Of a stretch of DNA of 64,000 nt, positions 54,875 to 64,000 are shown in pieces. Position 1 is the first letter of the stretch; each line of letters begins with the position of its first letter. The position numbers and the translations under genes were made by a program. The DNA comes from Photobacterium arenosum (GTDB lineage: Bacteria; Pseudomonadota; Gammaproteobacteria; Enterobacterales; Vibrionaceae). The notes beneath the pieces were generated by a model that did no database searches, was not told the DNA's origin, and worked only from the letters and a program-made list of their open reading frames with translations. The stretch spans positions 1-64,000 of the forward strand of contig NZ_JACYTP010000003.1 of NCBI RefSeq assembly GCF_014841115.1. The letters are read 5' to 3'.

Positions 54875-57247
54875 ATGAACCTGGAGCGTTCGGAACGCCT
54901 TGCCATTCCCGTTCTGCCACTGCGTGACGTGGTGGTCTACCCTCATATGGTTATTCCATTGTTTGTAGGCCGGGATAAATCCATTCGTTGCCTTGAAACC
55001 GCAATGGATAACGATAAACAAATTTTGTTGGTTGCCCAAAAAGAAGCGGCAACTGACGAACCAACCGTTGACGATCTCTATGATGTCGGCACAGTGGCGA
55101 CCATACTGCAGCTCCTGAAATTGCCTGATGGCACAGTGAAGGTGTTGGTAGAAGGTCAGCAGCGTGCAAACGTTAAGAAGTTGACTGACGACGAATTTTT
55201 CAGTGCGGAAGCGGAATTTCTGGTCACGCCGGAAATGGACGAACGCGAGCAGGAAGTGCTGGTTCGCACTGCGATCAATCAGTTTGAAGGCTTTATCAAG
55301 CTGAACAAGAAGATCCCGCCTGAAGTGCTTACGTCACTGAATGGTATTGATGAGGCCGCTCGCCTTGCCGATACCATTGCTGCGCACATGCCACTGAAAC
55401 TGGCAGATAAGCAGAAAGTGCTCGAAATTGTGGATATCACGGAACGTCTGGAGTTCCTGATGGCCATGATGGAGTCTGAAATTGATCTGCTGCAGGTAGA
55501 GAAACGTATCCGTGGCCGCGTCAAGAAACAGATGGAAAAGAGCCAGCGCGAGTACTATCTGAATGAGCAGATGAAAGCCATCCAGAAAGAACTGGGTGAG
55601 CTGGATGATGCACCGGACGAATTCGAATCGTTGAAGAAAAAAATCGACGAGTCGAAGATGCCAGCCGAAGCACGTGAAAAAACTGAGCAGGAATTGCAAA
55701 AGCTGAAAATGATGTCGCCGATGTCAGCTGAAGCGACTGTGGTTCGTGGTTATATCGACTGGATGCTGAGTGTGCCCTGGCACAAGCGTACCAAGGTCAA
55801 GAAAGATCTGGCTAAAGCGGAAGAGATCCTCAATGCCGATCATTATGGTCTGGAACGCGTCAAAGACCGCATTCTTGAGTATTTAGCTGTCCAGAGCCGT
55901 ATTAATAAGCTGAAAGGCCCGATCCTGTGTCTGGTTGGCCCTCCTGGTGTCGGTAAAACGTCTCTGGGGCAGTCGATTGCTGCTGCCACTGGCCGTAAAT
56001 ACGTGCGTATGGCGCTGGGCGGGGTGCGTGATGAAGCGGAAATCCGTGGTCACCGCCGGACTTACATCGGCTCAATGCCAGGCAAGCTGATCCAGAAAAT
56101 GGCCAAAGTTGGCGTGAAAAACCCACTGTTCCTGCTGGATGAGATCGACAAGATGTCTTCCGACATGCGTGGCGATCCTGCATCAGCGTTGCTGGAAGTT
56201 CTGGATCCGGAACAGAACAATGCGTTTAACGACCATTATCTGGAAGTGGATTACGATTTGTCCGACGTGATGTTCGTGGCGACATCGAACTCGATGAATA
56301 TTCCTGGCCCGTTACTGGACCGTATGGAAGTGATTCGCCTGTCTGGTTATACCGAGGACGAAAAACTCAACATCGCCAAACGTCACTTGCTGGAAAAACA
56401 GATTCAACGTAACGGCCTGAAAAAAGGCGAAGTGGAGATAGAAGATTCTGCCATCATCGGCATCATCCGCTACTACACCCGCGAAGCTGGCGTGCGTAAT
56501 CTTGAGCGTGAAATTTCCAAATTGTGCCGTAAAGCGGTGAAAGAAATCCTGCTGAACCCGAAAGTGAAAAAGGTCACCATTAATCAGGCGAACCTGAAGC
56601 AGTACTTGGGTGTGCAGCGCTTCGACTACGGAAAAGCAGAAGAAAGCAACCGTATTGGACAAGTCACCGGGCTGGCGTGGACCGAGGTGGGCGGCGATCT
56701 GCTAACCATTGAAACTGAGTCTATGCCGGGCAAAGGCAAGCTGTCTTACACCGGGTCTCTCGGCGATGTGATGCAGGAGTCTATTCAGGCAGCAATGACT
56801 GTGGTACGTACTCGCGCAGAGAAACTGGGTATTAATAACGACTTCTATGAGAAGCGTGATATCCATGTTCATGTTCCTGAAGGGGCAACCCCTAAAGACG
56901 GCCCAAGTGCGGGTATTGCAATGTGTACGGCACTGGTGTCGAGCCTGACAGGTAACCCTGTGCGCAGCGATGTGGCGATGACAGGTGAAATTACCCTGCG
57001 TGGCGAAGTTCTGCCTATCGGTGGTTTGAAAGAAAAACTGCTGGCAGCACACCGTGGTGGTATTAAAACGGTGCTGATTCCAAAAGAGAATGAACGTGAT
57101 CTGGAAGAGATCCCAGACAACGTTATTGCTGATTTGGAAGTCCGCCCGGTTCGCTGGATTGATGATGTGTTACGCATCGCCCTGGAAAATAATCCGACAG
57201 GGATCGAGCTGGTAAATGCTCAAAACAGTGATATGCAGCAAAATTAA
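54875..57247 (+). CDS. lon: ATP-dependent protease La
   Basis: A 790-residue LonA protease. It has an N-terminal substrate-binding domain (1-300), an AAA+ module with Walker A GPPGVGKT (355-362) and Walker B FLLDEID (about 419-425), and a C-terminal protease domain. The Ser-Lys dyad is Ser678 in [11 protein letters not shown] and Lys721 in [10 protein letters not shown]. The length is standard. A heat-shock promoter lies just upstream, and a terminator follows. It degrades misfolded and regulatory proteins in the cytoplasm. Confidence 0.97.
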   Translation: MNLERSERLAIPVLPLRDVVVYPHMVIPLFVGRDKSIRCLETAMDNDKQILLVAQKEAATDEPTVDDLYDVGTVATILQLLKLPDGTVKVLVEGQQRANVKKLTDDEFFSAEAEFLVTPEMDEREQEVLVRTAINQFEGFIKLNKKIPPEVLTSLNGIDEAARLADTIAAHMPLKLADKQKVLEIVDITERLEFLMAMMESEIDLLQVEKRIRGRVKKQMEKSQREYYLNEQMKAIQKELGELDDAPDEFESLKKKIDESKMPAEAREKTEQELQKLKMMSPMSAEATVVRGYIDWMLSVPWHKRTKVKKDLAKAEEILNADHYGLERVKDRILEYLAVQSRINKLKGPILCLVGPPGVGKTSLGQSIAAATGRKYVRMALGGVRDEAEIRGHRRTYIGSMPGKLIQKMAKVGVKNPLFLLDEIDKMSSDMRGDPASALLEVLDPEQNNAFNDHYLEVDYDLSDVMFVATSNSMNIPGPLLDRMEVIRLSGYTEDEKLNIAKRHLLEKQIQRNGLKKGEVEIEDSAIIGIIRYYTREAGVRNLEREISKLCRKAVKEILLNPKVKKVTINQANLKQYLGVQRFDYGKAEESNRIGQVTGLAWTEVGGDLLTIETESMPGKGKLSYTGSLGDVMQESIQAAMTVVRTRAEKLGINNDFYEKRDIHVHVPEGATPKDGPSAGIAMCTALVSSLTGNPVRSDVAMTGEITLRGEVLPIGGLKEKLLAAHRGGIKTVLIPKENERDLEEIPDNVIADLEVRPVRWIDDVLRIALENNPTGIELVNAQNSDMQQN

Positions 57248-57256
57248 CAGATGTAA

Positions 57257-57293
57257 GAGGCTGACTGTGGTGGAAATCGCTTGTCAGCCTTTT
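57257..57293 (+). terminator. Rho-independent terminator after lon
   Basis: AGGCTGAC (57257-57264) and GTCAGCCT (57282-57289) with a 17-base loop, then TTTT. Confidence 0.75.
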
Positions 57294-57481
57294 TCTGTCT
57301 GGCTATAAGTGGGGTCTAATTTGCTGTAAGCTCAATAATAACAAGGCTTACAGCCTGTTCAGTGTCACAATGAGCTGATAAATTAGACCTGATACAAGTT
57401 TTTGATTGTCCTTTGTCGTCACAGCGTAAACATAGATTATGCTGTTGTCAGGAAGACAATGTTCATAGAGGGGAAGAAATC

Positions 57482-57754
57482 GTGAACAAAACTCAATTGG
57501 TTGATAAAATTGCCGAAGGTGCTGATATTTCTAAAGCATCTGCTGGCCGTGCGCTGGACGCTTTCATTGAGGCAGTATCTGAGTCTCTGAAGGAAGGTGA
57601 CCAGGTTGCGCTGGTTGGTTTTGGTACATTCTCTGTTCGTGAGCGCGCTGCCCGTACCGGCCGTAACCCACAAACGGGTGAAGAAATCCAAATCGCAGCA
57701 GCACGTGTACCAGGTTTCAAACCAGGTAAAGCGCTGAAAGATTCTGTCAACTGA
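57482..57754 (+). CDS. hupB: DNA-binding protein HU-beta
   Basis: A 90-residue nucleoid protein binding and bending DNA as a dimer. [19 protein letters not shown] starts the HU fold, and the signature [21 protein letters not shown] includes the arm entry and the conserved Pro. The GTG at 57482 with GAGGGGAAG upstream gives exactly the normal length; 23 upstream in-frame residues are not HU-like. It follows lon and precedes ppiD, as in other gammaproteobacteria. Confidence 0.97.
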   Translation: MNKTQLVDKIAEGADISKASAGRALDAFIEAVSESLKEGDQVALVGFGTFSVRERAARTGRNPQTGEEIQIAAARVPGFKPGKALKDSVN

Positions 57755-57832
57755 TTCTGGCTTTGCCAGTAAGTTGAAATGAACAAAACCTTACGCTTCT
57801 TGTCATATAGTGGCATTATTGCGTAACACGAG

Positions 57833-57860
57833 AGCGCATCATATCTGATGCGCTTTTTTT
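57833..57860 (+). terminator. Rho-independent terminator after hupB
   Basis: AGCGCATCA (57833-57841) and TGATGCGCT (57846-57854), loop TATC, then a T-run to 57860. Confidence 0.9.
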
Positions 57861-57949
57861 ACATTGTATCAGGGTGAACAGATTGTGATTCTTCAGAATC
57901 GTAATCAACAGTTATTGCCAGCTCGAACAACTAGGAGATACGGCACGTT

Positions 57950-59842
57950 ATGATGGAGCGGATGCGCGAAGGCGTTAGCAGCATTTGGGTGAAGATTATT
58001 CTCTCCCTAATCATATTTTCTTTTGTCTTTGCCGGTGTAGGCAGTTATCTGGCAAATTCTAATCAGCCTGTAGCGGCAAAGATTGACGGCGAGGAAATCA
58101 GCCAGAATCAGTTCGAGCAGGCATACCAGAACGAACGTAACCGTATGCAGTCGCAGCTGGGAGAGTATTTTTCTACGCTGATGGGTGACCCTGGCTATGT
58201 TCAGCAGTTTCGTCGCAGTGTGCTAGACCGTTTGGTGAACGATGCGCTGATTGAGCAACGTGCTAACGAGCTGGGCTTACGTATCAGTGATGATCAGGTG
58301 AAGCAAGCAATCCGTTCAATGCCTGAGTTTCAGCGTGACGGTAAGTTTGACAACGAAGTGTATGCTTCTTTGCTTCGTCGCTCGCGTTTCACGCCTGATC
58401 AATTTGCCGAATACATGCGTACCGACATGCTGCGCCAGCAGCTGCTGAGCGCTATTCAGGGCAGTGATTTTGCATTGAATAACGAATTAACTCAGTTGCA
58501 GCAACTGGAGCAACAACAGCGTGAAGTGCGCAGTCTGACCCTGAACCTAGATACGTTTAAGGAAACTGTTGAGATCTCAGAAAGCGACAGCAAAGATTAC
58601 TATGAGCAGCATCCGGAAGCCTTTACACGTCCGGAGCAAGTGAAAGTTGCTTATATTGAGCTGTCTGGCGATACACTGAAAAATACCATGGATGTCAGTG
58701 ATGATGAGCTGAATGCGTATTATCAGGATAACCTGACTAAGTTCTCGACGCCTGAACAGCGCCATGTTCGCCACATTCTGATTCAGGGTGACGATGCAGA
58801 GGCCCAGTCAAAGGCGGAAGCGATTCTTGCCGAGCTGAACCAGGGAGCGGATTTTTCCGAGCTGGCAAGCTCCAAATCGGATGACACTTTTAGTGCGAAA
58901 CAGGGTGGTGAGCTGGACTGGTTTGAGCGTGGTGTGATGGACCCTGCGTTTGAAGAAGCGGCTTTTGCTTTGGAAAACCAAGGCGATCTGTCTGGCGTAG
59001 TGAAATCCTCATTTGGCTATCACATCATTCAGCTGGAAGCGGTCAAAGCACCTACTGCCAAGCCTCTTGCCGAGGTTCGCAGCGGTCTGTTAGCGGATCT
59101 GCGTGAACAAAAAGCGGCTGAAGCGTTTTATCAGCTGCAGACCAAACTGGCGGAATCTGCTTTCGAGATACCGGATTCATTGGATGATGCGGCTAAAGCG
59201 GTCAATGCTAAAGTACAGAAGACTGACTTCTTCGCACTTAACAATGCCCAGGGCGTGTTGGCTTCACCTGCTGTTGTCCAGGCGCTAGGTAATGCGGAAG
59301 TACGTGAAGATGGTTTGAATTCTGAAGTCATTGAGTTGGGTTCGGAGCATATCATTGTTGTGCGTGTTGATGAGTCTCGCCCTGAACAACTGCTACCGTT
59401 TGAGGAGGTTGCTGCTCAGGTGCATGAGATAATGGCAGCCCAGCGTGGTGAAGAAGCGGCTGAGAAGCAGGCTGATGAGATTCTTGCTGCATTGCGTAAT
59501 GGTGATAGCGCCATTTTGGAGCAGTATGAACTGAGCTTTTCTGAACCTCAGACTATCAGTCGTCGTGGCAGCGATCCTGTGATTGCACAAGAAGCATTTG
59601 CGATGGCAAAACCTGAAGCGGGTAAGTCGGTCTATGGTGTGACTCATGACCAGCAGGGCAATGTTGTTGTGATTGCGCTGGATAAAGTGATTGAGCCTGA
59701 GATTGATTCGGCCAGCGCTAATGGGCAACTGGCCGAACAGGTTGCTCAGATGAATGCTCAGCAGGATGTAGCCGCTTTACTTGATGTTCTGCGCGCTGAT
59801 GCAGAAGTGACCTATCCGGTATTGGACGCATCTGCAAACTAA
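57950..59842 (+). CDS. ppiD: Periplasmic chaperone / peptidyl-prolyl isomerase PpiD
   Basis: A 630-residue protein anchored by an N-terminal helix (VKIILSLIIFSFVFAGVG) with the rest in the periplasm, where it helps proteins leaving the Sec translocon. The SurA-like N-terminal region (VAAKIDGEEISQNQFEQ) is followed by one parvulin domain (about 268-360, including RHVRHILIQGDDAEAQ and SFGYHIIQLE). The start uses the first of two near-adjacent ATGs, with TAGGAG upstream. A strong terminator follows. Confidence 0.95.
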   Translation: MMERMREGVSSIWVKIILSLIIFSFVFAGVGSYLANSNQPVAAKIDGEEISQNQFEQAYQNERNRMQSQLGEYFSTLMGDPGYVQQFRRSVLDRLVNDALIEQRANELGLRISDDQVKQAIRSMPEFQRDGKFDNEVYASLLRRSRFTPDQFAEYMRTDMLRQQLLSAIQGSDFALNNELTQLQQLEQQQREVRSLTLNLDTFKETVEISESDSKDYYEQHPEAFTRPEQVKVAYIELSGDTLKNTMDVSDDELNAYYQDNLTKFSTPEQRHVRHILIQGDDAEAQSKAEAILAELNQGADFSELASSKSDDTFSAKQGGELDWFERGVMDPAFEEAAFALENQGDLSGVVKSSFGYHIIQLEAVKAPTAKPLAEVRSGLLADLREQKAAEAFYQLQTKLAESAFEIPDSLDDAAKAVNAKVQKTDFFALNNAQGVLASPAVVQALGNAEVREDGLNSEVIELGSEHIIVVRVDESRPEQLLPFEEVAAQVHEIMAAQRGEEAAEKQADEILAALRNGDSAILEQYELSFSEPQTISRRGSDPVIAQEAFAMAKPEAGKSVYGVTHDQQGNVVVIALDKVIEPEIDSASANGQLAEQVAQMNAQQDVAALLDVLRADAEVTYPVLDASAN

Positions 59843-59863
59843 ATGTAATTGATAATTATAATA

Positions 59864-59897
59864 GACGGGCCGCTTTGTGCGGCCCGTCGTTTTTTTA
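59864..59897 (+). terminator. Rho-independent terminator after ppiD
   Basis: GACGGGCCGC (59864-59873) and GCGGCCCGTC (59879-59888), loop TTTGT, then GTTTTTTT. Confidence 0.95.
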
Positions 59898-59975
59898 TCT
59901 TGTCATATTCTGGCGAGCATTATTGTGTGATTAAAAATGATTATCCTTGTGCTGAATTAACACCAAGGAGAAAAA

Positions 59976-60260
59976 ATGAAAAACACATTTGCATTAATTT
60001 TGCTGGCGTCGAGCGTTGTCTTACCTGGAGTGGTGGATGCGTCCGATAAGCATGAAGGGATTGAAATAACAATTAATATCAATAGTGCCAATGCTGAGGA
60101 ACTGGATAAGCTACTATTAGGCGTTGGTCCGGATAAAGCTCAGAGCATTATTGAATACCGGGAGCAGAATGGGAAATTTGCCACTATCGAGGATCTGAGT
60201 AAGGTCAAAGGCATTGGCGCCTCTACTGTAGACAAAAACCGCGATCGCATTCAGCTCTGA
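59976..60260 (+). CDS. comEA: ComEA-family helix-hairpin-helix DNA-binding protein
   Basis: A 94-residue protein with a signal peptide (KNTFALILLASSVVLPGVVDA) and one double helix-hairpin-helix module: ININSANAEELDKLLLGVG and then FATIEDLSKVKGIGAST. In Vibrio, ComEA binds incoming DNA in the periplasm and ratchets it across the outer membrane during natural transformation. The ATG follows AAGGAG. It stands between ppiD and the rhombosortase gene, as in Vibrio. Confidence 0.9.
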   Translation: MKNTFALILLASSVVLPGVVDASDKHEGIEITININSANAEELDKLLLGVGPDKAQSIIEYREQNGKFATIEDLSKVKGIGASTVDKNRDRIQL

Positions 60261-60291
60261 TGAGCTGAAGACTGAAACGCCACTATCTTGT

Positions 60292-60312
60292 AAGGGGTGC
60301 AATGCGCCCCTT
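60292..60312. terminator. Hairpin between comEA and the rhombosortase gene
   Basis: AAGGGGTGC (60292-60300) and GCGCCCCTT (60304-60312) pair with one mismatch or wobble. It lies between convergent genes; T-runs are short on both sides. Confidence 0.5.
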
Positions 60313-60322
60313 GCAACCTGCA

Positions 60323-60901
60323 TTATTTAACGGGTGATGCTGATAACCTGAAAGCAGGTGGCAGCATGGCTAACAAGAAGCCACCGACAGCGCCTGCAAG
60401 ATGCGCTTCCACTGCAATCTGTGCTTTAATCATGGACGCAGTTTCAGCGGACCCTCCGCTATACAAATCCCAGCTGATTTTTAGGATACCGGCTATCAGC
60501 AATAACCGTCCACCAGCACGCTGTGTGCGAATATCCTGACAGGCTCCCCAAATGAAAATCCCATGTAACAGGCCGGACAATCCTGCGTAACCGTCCAGCT
60601 TGGTAAGAAACAGAGACAGGCCTACAATCAAGCTTAACGAGGCTAGTAACAGCCCGAAGCGTCCTGCAGTCAGGTAAAACCGGAACAGATAACTGATTAT
60701 CAGCAAACCTGAAACATTCATGCCGAGATGGGCCCAATTGGTGTGGGTGAAATTTCCTGTTAGGATCCGCCACCATTGCCCGGCTTCAATGAGTGGACGC
60801 TGCCATTCAAGCAGTGCATGAAGTGGTGCAAGCTGTGCTGCGACACAAAAAAGACAGGTTGCCAGCAGAGACAGGAGCAGAGATCGTGATAACAAGGGCA
60901 C
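60323..60901 (-). CDS. rrtA: Rhombosortase (rhomboid-family intramembrane serine protease)
   Basis: A polytopic rhomboid-like protease with the active-site Ser in YAGLSGLLHGIFIWGA and the His in VEAHLAGAVGGFLLAM; HTNWAHLGMNVSGLLI is the conserved N-terminal loop. This short type, known as rhombosortase, processes proteins with a GlyGly-CTERM tail before their export to the cell surface. The GTG at 60901 (192 residues) avoids overlapping the divergent neighbour. An ATG at 60952 would give 209 residues but overlap that gene by 47 bases. No GlyGly-CTERM substrate is seen in the window. Confidence 0.82.
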   Translation of the reverse strand: MPLLSRSLLLSLLATCLFCVAAQLAPLHALLEWQRPLIEAGQWWRILTGNFTHTNWAHLGMNVSGLLIISYLFRFYLTAGRFGLLLASLSLIVGLSLFLTKLDGYAGLSGLLHGIFIWGACQDIRTQRAGGRLLLIAGILKISWDLYSGGSAETASMIKAQIAVEAHLAGAVGGFLLAMLPPAFRLSASPVK

Positions 60902-60905
60902 CTCA

Positions 60906-61520
60906 ATGAGCCGATACTGTGAAGATTGCGGTAAAGCAGGCAATGCCTGCATTTGCCAGTGGATTGAAAAAATTGATGCTAGAACTGAACTCTGGATATT
61001 GCAACACCCGTCTGAAGTCAGCCGGCCGCTCGGTACGGCACGTATTCTGACCTTATCGCTGCCAAACGCGCGCTTATGGGTAGGTGAAGATTTCAGCCGG
61101 CATGAGGAAATTAATAGCCTGCTGGCTGACCCTGATCGCCATGCTGCGGTGCTCTATCCGGATGAGCAGGCTGTGCCGCTTTCCCGTCGGGCTGCATCAA
61201 ATTCGCTTCCTCTGACGACATTAATACTCTTGGATGGTACATGGAAGAAGGCGTATAAAATGTGGCGCTTGTCAGCTAACCTGCAAGCCTTGCCGTGCGT
61301 GTGCCTTGATGATGTACCCGCGGGGAATTACCGGATTCGAAAATCACCCAAACAATCAGGATTATCAACCGTTGAAGCGGCCTTTCACGCCCTGAGTCAG
61401 CTTGAAGGCGAAAGCCGGCGTTTTTTGCCATTAGTGACTGCGTTTGAAAAGATGATTGATTATCAGATCAGTCAGATGCCGCCCGGACTGTTCGAACGGC
61501 ATTATGGCAAGCAGCCTTAA
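60906..61520 (+). CDS. tapT: DTW-domain protein, probable tRNA-uridine aminocarboxypropyltransferase
   Basis: A 204-residue protein. The N-terminal cysteine cluster [13 protein letters not shown] may bind a metal, and [13 protein letters not shown] carries the D-T-W motif. [18 protein letters not shown] is a further conserved block. E. coli TapT adds a 3-amino-3-carboxypropyl group (acp3U) to tRNA position 47; the activity here is by family. It starts at ATG 60906, very close to the divergent rhombosortase start, and its stop overlaps the convergent dgt stop by four bases. Confidence 0.85.
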   Translation: MSRYCEDCGKAGNACICQWIEKIDARTELWILQHPSEVSRPLGTARILTLSLPNARLWVGEDFSRHEEINSLLADPDRHAAVLYPDEQAVPLSRRAASNSLPLTTLILLDGTWKKAYKMWRLSANLQALPCVCLDDVPAGNYRIRKSPKQSGLSTVEAAFHALSQLEGESRRFLPLVTAFEKMIDYQISQMPPGLFERHYGKQP

Positions 61521-62881
61521 ACAATAGGCCCTATTTTCCATTCACTGGCAGGTTGAAACAGGTTGCTATAAAGACGTTGGGCGAACCCGTCTGTCATCCC
61601 GGCAATATAGTCAGCAATGATCCGCTGTTCATTTTCACTATGATGGATGGCTGTGCGCCAGCGGTCGCGTGTACTGGCCGGCAGCAACCGCTCGGGATCA
61701 GAGGTGAAAGCCTCGAACATTTCCATGATGATCTGCTGCCCTTTGTACTCAAGCAGCTGAATTTCCGGTTTATGGACCACGTACTCGCTGACAAATTGCT
61801 TCAGTACTGTCAGGGCGCTTTCCATGGGGGCCGACAGGTAGGCGTTCCATTTTAGCAGTGGTTCGCTGAATGCAGGGGCATTTTCGGCGGTTGTCGGGCC
61901 AATCTCAATCGCTGTGATAAGGGCATTCACCAAAGCACCAATGGCATCTTTGCGCTGATGGTGATCGGCAAACAACTGCTGACTCAGCCACTCCGTCCGA
62001 GAAGCCAGCCAGGGTTCCCCACAGTGCAGTAACTGGCTGGCTGCAGCCTCTTCCCATTGTTTCTGTGTCACTATGCCCATGACGATGGCATCTTCCAAAT
62101 CGTGCACGCCATACGCAATGTCGTCGGCAAGTTCCATGATGGAACAGTCTAAAGACTTAAAGCGTGTTTTGAGGTGTTGAGTGGGAGAATGCCGCTCGCT
62201 GCGCATCATACCGAACAGCTCCCTGTCTTGCTCTGGAAGAGAAGACAGTACCCACTCAAAGGTCTCTTTGTCGTCGCGGTAAATTCCCTTGGCGGGCTGC
62301 CAGTCTTTGGCGCGCAAATGCCGGAAGTCGCTGACTTCAGGGGGTTGCTCTGTGGCTCTTGTATCGCGGATAAAAGCCGGGTATTTCAGCAGCCCGAGCA
62401 AAGTGCGGCGTGATAAATTCATACCAAACTTTTCGGTATAGGGCTCAAGTAATGTGACAATTCTGAAAGTCTGCGCATTGCCTTCAAAGCCACCATGATC
62501 ACGCATCATATAATTGAGCGCTACCTCACCACCATGGCCAAACGGCGGATGCCCGATGTCATGCGCCAGACACAGGCTTTCCATCAGGCTGTTTGAGGGC
62601 AAGAGCGAGCGAAATTCGGGCTGCTTGATTTTCAGCTGAGCCACGATGCCGGTGCCGATTTGGGAAGCTTCCAGCGAGTGGGTCAGCCGGGTGCGGTAAA
62701 AGTCGTGGTGACCGGCGCCATGGACCTGAGTTTTGGCCTGTAAGCGGCGAAAGGCCGCAGAGTGAAGAATTCTGGCGCGATCACGCTGATAGGCAGTACG
62801 GTGATCATCGCGTCTTTCCTTGTGCTCCTGACTCTTTCTTGCTTGCCACAGAGCGGTGCTTGGGTCACTGGGTAAAGGCAT
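61517..62881 (-). CDS. dgt: dGTPase-like HD-domain dNTP triphosphohydrolase
   Basis: A 454-residue HD-superfamily enzyme that splits dNTPs to deoxynucleosides and triphosphate. The HD residues are in [16 protein letters not shown] and [16 protein letters not shown], and [16 protein letters not shown] gives the last Asp. It is shorter than E. coli Dgt and fits the Vibrio/Pseudomonas class. Its ATG shares one base with the yfbR stop (TAATG on the minus strand), so the two nucleotide-cleaning enzymes are co-translated. Some family members limit phage growth by depleting dNTPs; that role here is not shown. Confidence 0.92.
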   Translation of the reverse strand: MPLPSDPSTALWQARKSQEHKERRDDHRTAYQRDRARILHSAAFRRLQAKTQVHGAGHHDFYRTRLTHSLEASQIGTGIVAQLKIKQPEFRSLLPSNSLMESLCLAHDIGHPPFGHGGEVALNYMMRDHGGFEGNAQTFRIVTLLEPYTEKFGMNLSRRTLLGLLKYPAFIRDTRATEQPPEVSDFRHLRAKDWQPAKGIYRDDKETFEWVLSSLPEQDRELFGMMRSERHSPTQHLKTRFKSLDCSIMELADDIAYGVHDLEDAIVMGIVTQKQWEEAAASQLLHCGEPWLASRTEWLSQQLFADHHQRKDAIGALVNALITAIEIGPTTAENAPAFSEPLLKWNAYLSAPMESALTVLKQFVSEYVVHKPEIQLLEYKGQQIIMEMFEAFTSDPERLLPASTRDRWRTAIHHSENEQRIIADYIAGMTDGFAQRLYSNLFQPASEWKIGPIV

Positions 62882-63465
62882 TAACTGATCTCATCCAAAG
62901 TTAGGTTGAAACTGGTGGCGAAGGTTTTCAGGAAATAGCTCATTTCCTGTGTCTTTCGCTCTTCCAGCGTTTCTTCGAGACGTTTCTTGGCCTGTGTGAA
63001 TTCGTGATTGCCGGCACTGAGCTCTTCCAGACATTTCAGGTAAGCACACAAGGTATCGGCCTGCTTGACTATGTGGTAGTCCTGCTGGTCGATGGCATCA
63101 CTGACCAGCAAAGGGGCGTAGTCGGCCTGAAACTCGTCGGGGAGCATAGAAAGCAGCCTTTGCTCGGCGGCCAGTTCAATCTTTTTGTACTCTTCTGCAA
63201 TAGTCGGGTTGAAGTATTTGATCGGTGTTGGCATGTCGCCTGTCAGTACTTCACTGGCATCATGAAACATGGCCAGCAGGGCGATACGTTCAGGGTTTAG
63301 CTGCCCACCGAAGTGGCGGTTTTTGATCAATGCCAGAGCGTGGGCGACAAAAGCCACCTGAAGGCTGTGTTCTGAGACATTCTCAGTTGCCACGCAGCGC
63401 ATAAGCGGCCAGCGCTGAATCAGTTTCATACGAGCGAGATGAGCAAAAAAATGGCTGGTTTTCAT
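62881..63465 (-). CDS. yfbR: 5'-deoxynucleotidase YfbR
   Basis: A 194-residue HD-domain phosphohydrolase that removes phosphate from deoxyribonucleoside 5'-monophosphates. The metal ligands are in [16 protein letters not shown] and [17 protein letters not shown], and [17 protein letters not shown] gives the later Asp. The length is normal. The gene is directly before dgt with a one-base overlap, and downstream of the alaA terminator on the same strand. Confidence 0.94.
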   Translation of the reverse strand: MKTSHFFAHLARMKLIQRWPLMRCVATENVSEHSLQVAFVAHALALIKNRHFGGQLNPERIALLAMFHDASEVLTGDMPTPIKYFNPTIAEEYKKIELAAEQRLLSMLPDEFQADYAPLLVSDAIDQQDYHIVKQADTLCAYLKCLEELSAGNHEFTQAKKRLEETLEERKTQEMSYFLKTFATSFNLTLDEIS

Positions 63466-63524
63466 GATGTTTCCACATTGATCAGACTGCTATTTAAACC
63501 TAACAGATTTTTTGCAGCCTAGGA

Positions 63525-63554
63525 AACAACAAAAGCCCCGAGAACCGGGGCTTT
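63525..63554 (-). terminator. Rho-independent terminator after alaA
   Basis: AAAGCCCCG (63532-63540) and CGGGGCTTT (63546-63554), loop AGAAC; on the minus strand it is followed by TTTGTTGTTT. Confidence 0.82.
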
Positions 63555-63590
63555 GCGATACATACTGAAGGGTTTATTGCCAATAACCAG

Positions 63591-64000
63591 TTATTGGCGG
63601 TAACCGTGAAGAAATCGCTCCAAACGACCGATGGCCATTTCCAGGTCATCAACCCTGGGTAATGTCACTATGCGGAAGTGATCCGGCTTTTTCCAGTTAA
63701 AACCTGTGCCGTGGACTATCAGTACTTTCTCTTGCTGTAGGAAGTCCAGTGCCATTTTCTGATCATCGACAATGTTGAACTTCTTCTGATCCAGTTTAGG
63801 GAATAAGTACAAGGCACCTTTAGGTTTCACGCATGACACGCCGGGAATTTGCGTAATCATGTCGTAGGCCTTGTTTCTCTGCTCTAGCAAGCGACCACCA
63901 GGCAGGATAAGCTCGTTAATGCTCTGGTAGCCACCTAAAGCTGTCTGTACTGCATGCTGCATCGGCACGTTGGCACACAGACGCATTGAGGCCAGCATAT
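63591..64000 (-). CDS. alaA: Alanine-synthesising aminotransferase AlaA, C-terminal part (5' end outside window)
   Basis: The last 136 or so residues of a class I PLP aminotransferase that makes alanine from pyruvate and glutamate. MRLCANVPMQHAVQTALGG, PKGALYLFPKLDQKKF and the substrate-Arg segment HFRIVTLPRVDD match E. coli AlaA (formerly YfbQ). The catalytic Lys lies outside the window. The gene neighbours yfbR, as in enteric bacteria, and a terminator follows its stop. Confidence 0.9.
   Translation of the reverse strand, partial: MLASMRLCANVPMQHAVQTALGGYQSINELILPGGRLLEQRNKAYDMITQIPGVSCVKPKGALYLFPKLDQKKFNIVDDQKMALDFLQQEKVLIVHGTGFNWKKPDHFRIVTLPRVDDLEMAIGRLERFLHGYRQ

Noticed and set aside
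1-64000. CRISPR arrays, rRNA genes or prophage
   Set aside because: No regularly spaced direct repeats with unique spacers, no rRNA sequence, and no phage structural or integrase genes were seen. The only tandem arrays are the 18-19 bp repeats near 18850 and the fimV hexamers.

Overview
The window looks like a chromosomal segment of a gammaproteobacterium of the Vibrionaceae, most likely Photobacterium or a close relative. This is inferred from gene content and order, not from a database match. The pointers are the neighbourhood fimV/hubP-truA-accD-folC-dedD-cvpA-purF, the run tig-clpP-clpX-lon-hupB-ppiD-comEA followed by a rhombosortase gene, the pdxB-asd overlap, the divergent mnmC/fabB pair, and the rssB-rfaH-galU run.

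Bases 1-12354 are a surface-polysaccharide (O-antigen or capsule) locus. The window opens inside an IS30-family transposase whose right end abuts a truncated hydrophobic reading frame, probably the tail of an O-antigen polymerase. Two A+T-rich glycosyltransferase genes follow, then manC-manB (GDP-mannose precursors), rmlB-rmlA-rmlD-rmlC (dTDP-L-rhamnose), a DUF1972-type glycosyltransferase and a wecA-like initiating sugar-phosphate transferase. A second wecA-like gene faces the first across about 560 bases. The start overlaps (TAATG, GTGA) suggest tight translational coupling through most of the cluster.

Bases 12602-27639 are an accessory region: a very large SNF2-family helicase, a ParD-like/RelE-ParE-like toxin-antitoxin pair, a second manC and manB separated by a palindromic and tandem repeat block, an unrecognised outer-membrane pair (a 771-residue lipoprotein followed by a predicted beta-barrel), a beta-CASP metallo-beta-lactamase RNase-like protein, a UDP-glucose dehydrogenase (ugd), and a small secreted low-complexity protein resembling YjbE of exopolysaccharide operons. 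The same sigma-S-like -10 block (TGTCTATACT) precedes the toxin-antitoxin pair, manC2 and the YjbE-like gene. rssB, the adaptor for RpoS turnover, lies further along the window.

Bases 27754-64000 are core genome: mnmC, fabB, pdxB-asd, fimV/hubP, truA, accD, folC-dedD-cvpA-purF, a Yip1-family protein, a LysR regulator, rssB, rfaH, galU, folD, tRNA-Arg(UCU), tig, clpP-clpX-lon, hupB, ppiD, comEA, a rhombosortase, tapT, dgt-yfbR and the 3' part of alaA. Many terminators are clear here. PurR-type boxes precede both cvpA-purF and folD, a sigma-32-type promoter precedes lon, and two perfect long inverted repeats (cvpA-purF spacer and upstream of the LysR gene) are not explained by the annotated genes.
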